Assembly (NCBI GenBank): GCA_964482955.1
Contig: CAYZZW010000007.1
Coordinates: forward strand, 20,201-84,200
Direction of reading: 5' to 3'
Length of the DNA stretch: 64,000 bases
DNA from: JAPLSN01 sp964482955
GTDB lineage: Bacteria; Spirochaetota; Spirochaetia; Treponematales; UBA12059
The notes under the pieces are model-generated. The model was not told the origin of the DNA and searched no databases. It was given only the letters and a program-made list of their open reading frames with translations. Shown here piece after piece: positions 41,887 to 49,597 of the stretch (its first letter is position 1; every line of letters begins with the position of its first letter). Both the position numbers and the translations under genes were made by a program.

Positions 41887-42564
41887 TTAGAACTTGTAAC
41901 CGGCGAAGATACCGATGTCGAGCTTGAGGCCGAGGATGCCGGCGCTGTCGGCGCCGCTATCCTCAGCGTCCTTGACTTGGTCGGACTCGAGCTTGGAGGG
42001 AATCTTGTACCCGAGATCGACGATCGGGCGGACGTAGATCTTGTCGGTGATGTTGAAATCGGCGCCGACGCCCGCCTTGATGAAGAGCATGTTGAGGTTG
42101 GCGATCTCGTCATCGGACATGCCGTCTTTCATGTCGTTGCCGTCCGCGTCTTCGTACTTCATGTTGAGGGCATACTCGAAGCCGGCGAACGGAAAGAGGG
42201 TGAAGCCGCCCATGGCGATGGGATACTTGCCGGCGAGGCCGAGGGACAGGTAGTGGATGGCTTCGCCGTCGAGTTCGATTTCGTCCGTCGGACCGCCGAG
42301 ATCTGCGAAGTCGATCGCCATCTTGCCGGCGACCACCATGCTGTAGCCGACGTTGGCCATGACGTAGGTGGCGTCGAAGAAGGCCGAGAATCCGAGCATG
42401 GAGTAATTGAAGCTCTGGGTGCCGGCGTCGCTGCCGACTTTGACGGTGAGGGTGTTCGAGTACTGGTTGAAATTGAGACCGGCGCCGGCGCTCATTTCGA
42501 TGCCTTCGGCGAAGGCCATGGTGCTGATCGCCAGGAGGGCGATCACGAGAGCAAACTTCTTCAT
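41887..42564 (-). CDS. Predicted outer-membrane beta-barrel protein
   Basis: A 225-residue exported protein. The signal peptide is MKKFALVIALLAISTMAFA. The mature chain has alternating polar/hydrophobic strands with many glycines and aromatics, ending in AGYKF, a typical C-terminal aromatic barrel signature. It most resembles small porin-like or OmpA/OmpX-like proteins by layout; no specific family is recognised. ATG 42564 has a strong SD (GGAGGA). A conventional promoter (42603-42631) and a strong terminator (41838-41864) show it is monocistronic. Codon use is less G+C-extreme than its neighbours, with many AAG, GAC and TTC codons, as expected for a highly expressed gene. Confidence 0.8.
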   Translation of the reverse strand: MKKFALVIALLAISTMAFAEGIEMSAGAGLNFNQYSNTLTVKVGSDAGTQSFNYSMLGFSAFFDATYVMANVGYSMVVAGKMAIDFADLGGPTDEIELDGEAIHYLSLGLAGKYPIAMGGFTLFPFAGFEYALNMKYEDADGNDMKDGMSDDEIANLNMLFIKAGVGADFNITDKIYVRPIVDLGYKIPSKLESDQVKDAEDSGADSAGILGLKLDIGIFAGYKF

Positions 42565-42602
42565 ACTTCCTCCAAAAGGGGATGAATTTGTGAACGGGGA
42601 AT

Positions 42603-42631
42603 AATCTAACACGGTCGATTCGCTTTTTCAA
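42603..42631 (-). promoter_or_regulatory. Promoter of the outer-membrane protein gene
   Basis: Minus-strand TTGAAA (42626-42631), a 17-bp spacer and TAGATT (42603-42608), 38 bp before ATG 42564. The region beyond (about 42645-42700) is an unusually A/T-rich patch (AAATAAATAATATATACG), possibly an UP element or bent DNA. Confidence 0.65.
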
Positions 42632-42744
42632 GCCAAGGAGGACGATTTATAGAGTTATGAAGTAAATAAATAATATATACGAAGAACAATATACAACGGG
42701 TTGAGATAGCCAGCCGCGCCGAGAGTGAAGGCGCGGCGGTTTTG

Positions 42745-42750
42745 TACTAT
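42745..42750 (+). promoter_or_regulatory. -10 candidate of the DUF4139 gene
   Basis: TACTAT, preceded by TG, lies 38 bp before ATG 42789. A 7-bp hairpin (42714-42720 / 42730-42736) with a TTTT tail lies just upstream and would shield the promoter. No convincing -35 is seen. Confidence 0.4.
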
Positions 42751-42788
42751 AGTTGCTGTCATTCAACCGAGATTCCGAGGAGGATCCC

Positions 42789-44807
42789 ATGCGTCGTTTC
42801 CGTATCGCCCTCGCCGCGTTCCTGGCGGTTCTGGCGCTCGCTTCCGTGTCGGCCCAGGTAGCCGGCGAGCTGCCGGTCACCCGCGTCGTGCTCTTTTCGT
42901 CGGGCGTCGGGTATTTCGAGCATCGCGGCCGGGTCGCGGGCGAAGCCGTGGTCCTCCTGCCCTTCGGCGTGGGCGACGTCAACGACGCGCTCAAGTCGCT
43001 CGTCGTGCGCGACCCCGGATCGGCTTCGCCCTCGGTGAGCTACGCGTCGCAGGAGAGCCTCGACCGCGCGCTCAAGGGCTTCAGCGTCGACCTCTCGGGG
43101 TCGCCCAAGGTCGCCGACATCCTGGCCCGGCTCCGCGGCGCGGACGTGCAGGTGGACACGCCGACCACGCTCTCGGGGCGCATCGTCGGCGTCGAGACGC
43201 GGCCGGGCAAGGAGCCGGGGACGACGACGCAGTTCCTCGTCATCCTGACGAAGGACGGCGTCCGCGCCGTGCCGCTCGACGGGATCGCCGCGTTCCGCTT
43301 CACGGACCGGAAGATCACCGAGGACTTCGAGCGCGCGCTCGCCCTCATCCTGGAGGCGCAGGACACCCAGCGCCGCGTCCTCGAGCTCAAGCTGCCCGGT
43401 TCCTCCGCGCGCGAAGCCGCCGTCGGCTACGTCGTCGCGGCGCCGATCTGGAAGGCGTCGTACCGTCTCGACCTGGCGGGGCAAAAGCCCTACCTGCAGG
43501 GTTGGGCCATCATCGACAACCCCACGGAACAGGACTGGAAGAACGTCGAGCTGTCGCTCGTGAGCGGGCGTCCCGTGTCCTTCATCCAGGATCTGTACAG
43601 CCCGCTCTACGTGGAGCGGCCGGAGATTCCGCTCGCCATCGCGGGGGCTGCCAAGCCGCGGTACCTGGATTCGGGCGTGTCCGGCGACGAGTACGACGAG
43701 TACAAGGAAAAGTACGAGGAAGCGGAAGCGTACGACCGGTCCGTCGGAGCCGGCGCGCCGCCGGCGCCGGCCTCGGCCGCGAAGTCCGCCTACGCGGAGC
43801 CGCGCCGCCCGAGCGAAAGTCTCGCCGAGCAGAACCTCGAGACCGCGCGCGCCAAGGCCGCGGGCGAGCTCTTCGAGTTCACGGTGAAAAAGCCCGTGAC
43901 CCTCGAGCGCCGGAAGAGCGCCATGCTGCCGCTCGTCGCCGGCGAACTCACGGTGGAAAAGGTGAGCGTGTACGCGCCGGGACAGGAAACCCCGATGACG
44001 GGCGCGCGGATCACGAACACCACGGGCATGAAGCTGCCGGCCGGTCCCATCACCGTGTTCGACGGCGGCGTGTACGCGGGCGACGCGCTCATCGACTTCC
44101 TGCCCGAAAAGGAAAAGCGCCTCATCGTCTACGGCGACGACCTTTCGCTCGTGGCCTCGTCGAATCTCGGATCCGCGGAAGAGACCGTCGGGATCACGAT
44201 CTACAAGGGCTCGCTCCGCTTCTCGCGTCGGGTCACCTACGCGCGCACGTACGAGTTCCGCAACGCCGGAACCGCCGCGAAGAAAGTCGTCGTGGAGCAC
44301 CCGATCATGTCCGGCGCCGAGCTCTTCGAGCCGAAGAGCTTCGACGAAAAGACCGCCGCCTTGTACCGCTTCTCGGTCGCGGTGGCCTCCGGCGCGTCGT
44401 CGACCTTCGTCGTGAAGGAACGTTATCCCCGCACGGACACCGTCGTCGTCGGCAACCTGCCCCTCGATTCGCTCGTCGCCTACTCGACGAACAAGGAGAT
44501 GCCGCCGAAGGTGCGCGACGCCCTGGCCAAGGCGGCCGACTTGAAGCGCGGCCTCGAAGACCGGAAACGCGCGCTGAACGAACTCCAGAACCGCAAGAAG
44601 GAGCTGACCGACGAACAGTCGCGCATCCGCGACAACCTGGATTCAGTCGGCACCACGTCAACGCAGGGTCAGCAGTATCTCAAGAAGCTCCTCGACGCGG
44701 AGAACGAGATCGAGTCGACCAACGCGAAGATCGTCGACGCCCGCAAGGCCGTTTCCGACGCCCAGACGGCGTACGACACCTACGTCGCCTCGCTCACGGT
44801 GGAGTGA
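42789..44807 (+). CDS. Secreted DUF4139 domain protein
   Basis: A 672-residue exported protein. The signal peptide (FRIALAAFLAVLALASVSAQ) is cut near residue 23. The text then matches the DUF4139 family: VTRVVLFSSGVGYFEHRG, PIWKASYRLDL, WAIIDNPTEQDWKNVELSLVSG, VEHPIMSGAELFEPKS. The extreme C-terminus (about 570-672) is a predicted coiled coil rich in Lys, Asn and Gln. An acidic Asp/Glu/Tyr linker (about 300-330) is also visible. The function of the family is unknown; members are periplasmic or surface proteins. The start has GGAGGA at 5 bp. A family B repeat begins right after the stop. Confidence 0.75.
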   Translation: MRRFRIALAAFLAVLALASVSAQVAGELPVTRVVLFSSGVGYFEHRGRVAGEAVVLLPFGVGDVNDALKSLVVRDPGSASPSVSYASQESLDRALKGFSVDLSGSPKVADILARLRGADVQVDTPTTLSGRIVGVETRPGKEPGTTTQFLVILTKDGVRAVPLDGIAAFRFTDRKITEDFERALALILEAQDTQRRVLELKLPGSSAREAAVGYVVAAPIWKASYRLDLAGQKPYLQGWAIIDNPTEQDWKNVELSLVSGRPVSFIQDLYSPLYVERPEIPLAIAGAAKPRYLDSGVSGDEYDEYKEKYEEAEAYDRSVGAGAPPAPASAAKSAYAEPRRPSESLAEQNLETARAKAAGELFEFTVKKPVTLERRKSAMLPLVAGELTVEKVSVYAPGQETPMTGARITNTTGMKLPAGPITVFDGGVYAGDALIDFLPEKEKRLIVYGDDLSLVASSNLGSAEETVGITIYKGSLRFSRRVTYARTYEFRNAGTAAKKVVVEHPIMSGAELFEPKSFDEKTAALYRFSVAVASGASSTFVVKERYPRTDTVVVGNLPLDSLVAYSTNKEMPPKVRDALAKAADLKRGLEDRKRALNELQNRKKELTDEQSRIRDNLDSVGTTSTQGQQYLKKLLDAENEIESTNAKIVDARKAVSDAQTAYDTYVASLTVE

Positions 44808-44810
44808 TTT

Positions 44811-44995
44811 AGACACGAAGGTCACGAAGAACACGAAGGACACGAAGGAAGAGGGAGTAAGAAGATTGGCCACAGAGGCGCAGAGGGAAGATGGAAGAAG
44901 GTTAGAGAGGAAGAGGGCTAAGATAGTATATCTCTAGCCTTCCTTCTTTCTCTTCTCCGTGTCCTCCGTGGCTGAATCTCCGTGCCTCCGTGGTG
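44811..44995. repeat. Family B inverted repeat, mixed word types
   Basis: CACGAAGG words start about 4 bp after the DUF4139 stop and give way to CACAGAGGCGCAGAGG. The right arm has CTCCGTGTCCTCCGTGG and CTCCGTGCCTCCGTGG. A central palindrome (GGGCTAAGATA...TATCTCTAGCC) is present. Confidence 0.7.
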
Positions 44996-45040
44996 AGTCT
45001 TGCGCGAGCCGTCCTGGAGCCGAAGCCGTGAAGGCCCCGG

Positions 45041-45535
45041 CTACGGGGCGACGGGCTCGGCGCGGCCGGTGGCGAAGAGGATGAGGACGACGCCGATGGT
45101 GATGTAGAGGTCGGCGACGTTGAGGACGCCGGTGCGGAGGCTCCCGATGCCGGCGTTGATGAAGTCGCGCACGAAGCCGCCGCGGAACACGCGGTCGGCC
45201 AGGTTGCACAGGCCCCCCGCCGCGACGAGCAGGTAGCCCCAGCGCGCCATCGCGTTCGCGGGCTTGCCGCGGATTATCTCCACGATCACCCAGACGACGA
45301 CGCCGAGCGGCAGGGCGACGAAGAGGGCGATCCACAGTACCGGATGGAAGCCCGAGCCGAGGCCGAGGAAGGCGCCGCCGTTCTCGGCGTACACGAAGAC
45401 GAGGAAATCGCCGATCAGGCGGATGGTGCCCTTGCCCTTGATGAAGAGTTCGGCGGCCCATTTCGAGGCGAAGTCGGCGGCGCACAGGAGCGCGAGGATG
45501 CCCGCTTGCGCGAGCAAGGTGCGTTTCGGAATCAT
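45041..45535 (-). CDS. lspA: Lipoprotein signal peptidase (SPase II)
   Basis: A 164-residue inner-membrane aspartic protease that cuts prolipoprotein signal peptides before the lipidated Cys. Four transmembrane segments are visible. The catalytic aspartates are in NLADR (D114) and NVADLY (D142). ENGGAFLGLG matches the conserved NxGxAFG box. The open frame begins at an ATG at 45544, but that codon is part of the -10 hexamer (TATAATG). The start at 45535 is therefore preferred, and the mRNA is predicted leaderless. Several lipoproteins in this window are its likely clients. Confidence 0.9.
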   Translation of the reverse strand: MIPKRTLLAQAGILALLCAADFASKWAAELFIKGKGTIRLIGDFLVFVYAENGGAFLGLGSGFHPVLWIALFVALPLGVVVWVIVEIIRGKPANAMARWGYLLVAAGGLCNLADRVFRGGFVRDFINAGIGSLRTGVLNVADLYITIGVVLILFATGRAEPVAP

Positions 45536-45542
45536 GGGCGGC

Positions 45543-45548
45543 ATTATA
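45543..45548 (-). promoter_or_regulatory. Leaderless-type -10 of lspA
   Basis: A perfect TATAAT on the minus strand, 7 bp (GCCGCCC) before ATG 45535. The -35 is weak (GTCGAC). Confidence 0.55.
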
Positions 45549-45655
45549 CCGGGGTGGCCGCCCCGCGTCGACCCGAGCGGGATAGGTCGACGATGGGCGC
45601 CGAAGGCGCGACGGACCGCTTAGCGGACGATCGCGCGACGTCGGACGGATCGCCC

Positions 45656-45684
45656 TTGCCGAGCGCGAAAGCCCGTGGCATGAT
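45656..45684 (+). promoter_or_regulatory. Leaderless-type promoter of the fRMsr gene
   Basis: TTGCCG (45656-45661), a 17-bp spacer and CATGAT (45679-45684), 6 bp before ATG 45691. No SD. It is divergent from lspA. Confidence 0.45.
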
Positions 45685-45690
45685 GGCCGC

Positions 45691-46158
45691 ATGATCGAAG
45701 CACGGCGGACCGGCGCCTACGACCGGATCTACGAACAGCTCAAACCCCTCATCGAGGGAAAGTCGCCCAACCTGACCGCGGGCATGGCCACCATCGCCGC
45801 GGTGCTGCACGCCAAGCTCAAGCACCACTTCTGGACCGGCTTTTACTTCGTCGCCGGAGCGGACGAACTCCACGTCGGCCCGTATCAGGGCGCGGTCGCC
45901 TGCCAGGTGCTCAAGGGCCGCGGCGTCTGCCTGGCCTCCGTCCAGCGCAAGGCCGCCGTGGTCGTGCCGGACGTCGAGGCCTTTCCCGGCCACATAGCGT
46001 GCGACTCGCGCGCGAAGAGCGAGATCGTCGTCCCCCTCGTGAAGGACGGCAAGGTGGTCGCGGTCCTCGACGTCGACTCGGACAAGCCCGCCCAATTCGA
46101 CGACGACGATATCGCCCCCCTCTCGAGGATCGTCAGCCTTCTCGAACGCTTGGCCTGA
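45691..46158 (+). CDS. msrC: GAF-domain free methionine-(R)-sulfoxide reductase
   Basis: A 155-residue single-GAF protein with the fRMsr signature: GPYQGAVACQVLKGRGVC gives Cys71 and Cys80, and EAFPGHIACDSRAKSEIVVP gives Cys104. All three positions used by E. coli fRMsr (YebR) are present, so it probably reduces free methionine-R-sulfoxide with thioredoxin. This fits oxidant repair in an oxygen-sensitive organism. It is divergent from lspA and convergent with the SIMPL gene, 6 bp away. A predicted leaderless start is supported by the promoter at 45656-45684. Confidence 0.85.
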   Translation: MIEARRTGAYDRIYEQLKPLIEGKSPNLTAGMATIAAVLHAKLKHHFWTGFYFVAGADELHVGPYQGAVACQVLKGRGVCLASVQRKAAVVVPDVEAFPGHIACDSRAKSEIVVPLVKDGKVVAVLDVDSDKPAQFDDDDIAPLSRIVSLLERLA

Positions 46159-46164
46159 GAGGTC

Positions 46165-46911
46165 TCAGCGGAGTTCGAAGGTGATCGTCACGCGGGCGGT
46201 GACGGAGATCTGGCCGGGCGCGAGCGTGCCCGAGCCGCCGGATCCTTCCTGACCCGCTTCGCTCATGACGTTCTGCGTCATGCCGCGGACCCCGCCGCCC
46301 CAGGAGTTCCACGCGCGCCACGAATCGTCCCCTTCCTGGATCGACAAGGGAACTCCCACGCTCTGCTTGAGGACGCCCGCCATGGCTTCGGCCTTTTCGC
46401 GCGCCGCCGTGACGGCGAGCCTCCGCGCCTCGTCCCGGTGCTTGCGGAGCTCGGTCGTGCGGAACGCGATGTCGTCCACGTCGTTCACGCCGGCTTCGAG
46501 CAGGGCCGTGAGGAGCGCGTCGAACTTCGTAAGGTCGGACAGGGTGGCCGTGACGGCGCGGGTCACCCGGTATCCCGTGGCGACGTACTTGCCGTTCGCG
46601 TATTCGGTGGTCGGCGAGACGCTCAGGTAGCCGGTCTGGACGCGCTTGTCGGCGACGCCGTACGCCGGCAACAGCTTGAGGACGCGTTGCATGACCGCGT
46701 CGTTCTGGCTTTTCGCCGTCGCGAGCTTCGAGTCACGCGTCGTCACGCCGAACGACAGGACGACCTCGTCGGGCGCCACGAGCACCTCGGCCTCGCCCGT
46801 CACCGTGATGACGCGCGGCTGGCCCGCCGTCCCCTGAGCCCCGACCGTCCCGACCGCCAAGACCAACGCCGCCGCCGCTATCCCCGCCCTCACGCCGCGC
46901 AAAACGTCCAT
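46165..46911 (-). CDS. SIMPL domain (DUF541) secreted protein
   Basis: A 248-residue exported protein. The signal peptide is GIAAAALVLAVGTVGAQG. The DUF541/SIMPL domain shows VITVTGEAEVLVAPDEVVLSF, a conserved Tyr/Gln-rich middle (VQTGYLSVSPTTEY), and ending ISVTARVTITFEL. SIMPL proteins (e.g. BP26, YggE) are periplasmic oligomers of unclear role, some linked to oxidative stress. ATG 46911 has an SD (AAGGAGCGGGG). Convergent with the fRMsr gene. The C-terminus has a Gly/Ser-rich stretch before the final strand. Confidence 0.85.
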   Translation of the reverse strand: MDVLRGVRAGIAAAALVLAVGTVGAQGTAGQPRVITVTGEAEVLVAPDEVVLSFGVTTRDSKLATAKSQNDAVMQRVLKLLPAYGVADKRVQTGYLSVSPTTEYANGKYVATGYRVTRAVTATLSDLTKFDALLTALLEAGVNDVDDIAFRTTELRKHRDEARRLAVTAAREKAEAMAGVLKQSVGVPLSIQEGDDSWRAWNSWGGGVRGMTQNVMSEAGQEGSGGSGTLAPGQISVTARVTITFELR

Positions 46912-46974
46912 ACCCCGCTCCTTCGACAAAGTTTCTCCGGAAACGATAGCACGAAAAGGACGTCCGGGGCGCCC

Positions 46975-47065
46975 CCGCCGCTCCGCGGCGGGTCGGGCTA
47001 TCCGCTCCAAGTCCTCGAAGGCGGCAAAGCCGCCTTTTCCGGGCTTTCCGCTTCTATCCCTGGCG
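46975..47065. repeat. Family C two-hairpin element, copy 3
   Basis: Hairpin CCCGCCGC-TCC-GCGGCGGG, scaffold GTCGGGCTATCCGCTCCAAG and TCCTCG, variable hairpin AAGGCGGC-AAA-GCCGCCTT, and scaffold CCGGGCTTTCCGCTTCTATC and CCTGGCGCG. Scaffold parts match copy 1 while both stems differ. Confidence 0.65.
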
Positions 47066-47134
47066 CGGTACCCCGCGCGCTCATGAACCCAGGCTTCGTA
47101 GCTCCGATGCCGAACCGATCGCGCCCGCCGGAAG

Positions 47135-47422
47135 GGACTCTCGTAATCGGTTCATAGCCCAAAAAGCCCGGCGCGCATTGCGGCTATGTCGGCCGATTGT
47201 CGAAAGATCCGGATTGAGGAGCGCGGCCTGCCGGGATCACGGTGGCGCTGGGTAACGTGTCGAATGTGACCGCCGAATGGGCTCTCATAATCGGTTCAAA
47301 GCTCAAAAAGCCCGGCGTGCATTGCGGATATGTCGGCCGATTGTCGAAAGATCCGGATTGAGTAATGCGGTGTGCTGGGAGCGAGGTGGCGCTGGGTAAT
47401 GTATCGAATGTGACCGCCGAAT
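47135..47422. repeat. 144-bp tandem repeat of the family A left side
   Basis: Two units (47135-47278, 47279-47422) have CTCTCRTAATCGGTTCA, AAAAAGCCCGGCG, GTCGGCCGATTGTCGAAAGA and end GAATGTGACCGCCGAATGG. A third unit would start at 47423, where the arm of the complete palindrome begins instead. Confidence 0.7.
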
Positions 47423-47540
47423 GGGGGAAATAGCTACCCGCGACGAATATTGCGAGTACTCTCGCCTATTCGTCGCGGGTAGCTATTTGCCCCAGTCCTC
47501 GGCACATCCGATTCGACGACGATCCGTCGCACCCTTTGTC
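47423..47540. repeat. Family A palindromic repeat with 27-bp arms
   Basis: Arms 47423-47449 and 47467-47493 pair at 26 of 27 positions (GGAAATAGCTACCCGCGACG type), with the inner hairpin GCGAG-TACT-CTCGC. The outer right flank is GATCCGTCGCACCC. It lies against the 3' end of the GH31 gene. Confidence 0.8.
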
Positions 47541-47553
47541 GATTTTCCCCCGC

Positions 47554-49557
47554 TCACACCTTCCTGATGTTGCGCCGCAGCGAGTCGAACACAGATGCGA
47601 ACTGCGACGCCTCGCGGTAGAACACCGGGGGATACCCGAGCGGCGCTTCCACCGTCGTGTAGCCGCCGCGGAACACGCGCGAACTCCAGAGGTGCACCCA
47701 CGTGTCGTCGGGGAGGTAGAGGTCGTGGAGGTCCTTCCCGGGCAGGCACACGGGCGCCACGAGGAGGTCGCGTCCGTAGAGGTACTGCCGTTCCTGGCGG
47801 TGCGCCTCGTCGTCGCGTTCGTAGTGGAGGAAGGTGTGGCGGACCGGCGGGACGCCCGTCGACGCGTACTCGTCCATCACGTGCCGGTGATAGGGCGCCA
47901 GGGCGGCGTGGATCTCGGTGCAGCGGACGAAATGGCGCAGGGTGGCTTCGTCGGTCCAGAACTGGTGGGCGCGATCCGGCTTCGTGGTCTCGTCGGTGCG
48001 CATGATCGGCGAGAAGGTTTCGAGTTCGGCCCAGCGCATGAAGGTTTCGCGCGAGCGGCGGCGGCCGCGCGCGGCGACCGAGCCGCCGATGGGCGAGTGG
48101 GTGATCCCGCCGCCGGAAAAGCCGAGCGACAGCGCGGAGGGCACCACGCTCGCGATGCCGTCGTCGCGGTCCATGTCGGTCGTGCGGTCGCCCGACCAGA
48201 ACGCGCGGGCGTGGCGCGCGGAGCCGGCCCAGCCGGAGCGGAGGCAGTACACGGCGTCGGTCGCGCCCGCGGCTTCGGCCGCTTCCGCGTTGAGACGCGC
48301 CCACAGGACCGGATATACGTTGTGCGCTTCCATGCCGGTCGCGCCGGAGGGCAGCACGGCGTCCGGCGGTAGGCACTCGCCCGAATCCGCCAGCCAGCCG
48401 CCCATGCCGATCCCGGCCATGTTCGCGGCGACGATGCCGCGCAACCATGCGTACGCGTCTGGGTTCGCGAGGTCGACGAGGGCCGCGGGCGCGGTCGGAA
48501 CGTTCGCGAGGTACTCCTCGCCCTCCGGATTCCGCACGAGGAAGCGCTTCGCGCTCGCTTCGCGGTACAGGTCTCCGTCGACCGAAAGGAAGGGATTCAC
48601 GTAGCCGATGAACCGCACGCCCGCCTTGGCGAGCGAGGCGACGGTGCCGGGCAGGTCGGGATACGACGCTTCGTCGTAACGCCAGTTCCACGCCGGACGG
48701 AAGCCGGCTCGGGTTTCGCGGCGGCCGCACCAGTCGGGAACGTAGACGGCGGACACTTTCGCGCCCGCGTCCATGGCGGACTGGAGGCGGCGCAAGACAG
48801 CGTCCGTGCCGCCGTGGAGCGCGAGCCACGCCCCCGCGTAGGGCCAGGCCGGCAAACCGTCCTGCCGGCCCGCGCTGGCGCCGAGGGCGGCCACCGTCTC
48901 GGGCGCGTTCCGGCCGAGACCGATCGTCACCGAGTCCGGGATGCCCCAGCATTCGACGAAGGTGCGCGGTCCCTTGCGGAAGTCGAAAACGCAGCGCGCG
49001 CCCGTCTCCACGCGCACGAAGTAGCCGGCGCTCGAGACGAAGCTCGGAATCGGGAGGCACGCGGCGCGAAGCGACAGGCCCGCGCAGTCGCGGTGCTTCG
49101 GCGGCATCCAGGCGGGATCCGGGCCCGTGCCCTTCGTCGCCTCGCCGACCCAGAGCGCGGCGCGCGTCCCCTTGAGGTCGATCCGGCCGCGGCGTTCGCC
49201 AAGCCCGTAGAGATGCTCGTCCGCGCGCGCGGGGAGCCTCAGTTTCCAGACGTTGATCTCGGCGGCGGCGCCCGCGAACGAAAGCTCCGCTACGGCGCCG
49301 CGCGCGCGGACGGTCATGCGGAGCTTGCCTCCGAAGTCGACGACGATCTCCGTTTCCGAGCCCGACACGAGCGAGTGCTCGCGGAGGCGGACGGGAGCGT
49401 AGCCGCGCATCCTCGGGTGGAAGCCCCCTTTCACCGCGCGCACCGAGAGTTCCGCCCGGCCGAGCTCGACGAGCGGTGCTTTCGGCGTGTGGACGAGAAT
49501 GGTCCTGCCTTCGATCGAGATCGAGAATCCGTCCGCTTCGGCTTCGTACTTGAGCAC
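47554..49557 (-). CDS. GH31 glycosidase, sulfoquinovosidase (YihQ)-like
   Basis: A 667-residue glycoside hydrolase family 31 enzyme without a signal peptide. The nucleophile region GGWLADSGECLP puts Asp at about residue 391 and the acid region FWSGDRTTDMDRDDG puts Asp at about 457. The spacing (66) is close to E. coli YihQ (405 and 472), and the phrases ALSLGFSGGGITHSPIGG and SPIMRT are also YihQ-like. YihQ-type enzymes release sulfoquinovose from sulfolipid glycosides, though other alpha-glycosidases share the fold. The GTG at 49557 has an SD (GGGAGGG). It is third in an HD/threonine aldolase/GH31 operon. No sulfoglycolysis genes are nearby, so substrate is uncertain. Confidence 0.8.
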   Translation of the reverse strand: MLKYEAEADGFSISIEGRTILVHTPKAPLVELGRAELSVRAVKGGFHPRMRGYAPVRLREHSLVSGSETEIVVDFGGKLRMTVRARGAVAELSFAGAAAEINVWKLRLPARADEHLYGLGERRGRIDLKGTRAALWVGEATKGTGPDPAWMPPKHRDCAGLSLRAACLPIPSFVSSAGYFVRVETGARCVFDFRKGPRTFVECWGIPDSVTIGLGRNAPETVAALGASAGRQDGLPAWPYAGAWLALHGGTDAVLRRLQSAMDAGAKVSAVYVPDWCGRRETRAGFRPAWNWRYDEASYPDLPGTVASLAKAGVRFIGYVNPFLSVDGDLYREASAKRFLVRNPEGEEYLANVPTAPAALVDLANPDAYAWLRGIVAANMAGIGMGGWLADSGECLPPDAVLPSGATGMEAHNVYPVLWARLNAEAAEAAGATDAVYCLRSGWAGSARHARAFWSGDRTTDMDRDDGIASVVPSALSLGFSGGGITHSPIGGSVAARGRRRSRETFMRWAELETFSPIMRTDETTKPDRAHQFWTDEATLRHFVRCTEIHAALAPYHRHVMDEYASTGVPPVRHTFLHYERDDEAHRQERQYLYGRDLLVAPVCLPGKDLHDLYLPDDTWVHLWSSRVFRGGYTTVEAPLGYPPVFYREASQFASVFDSLRRNIRKV

Positions 49558-49597
49558 GCCTGTCCCTCCCGTTCCGCTTGCCGTCCCCGGCGTTCAG

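Noticed and set aside
42714..42743. Terminator or riboswitch for the DUF4139 gene
   Set aside because: The hairpin lies upstream of the -10 candidate, so it would not be in that mRNA, and no aptamer-like conserved core is seen.
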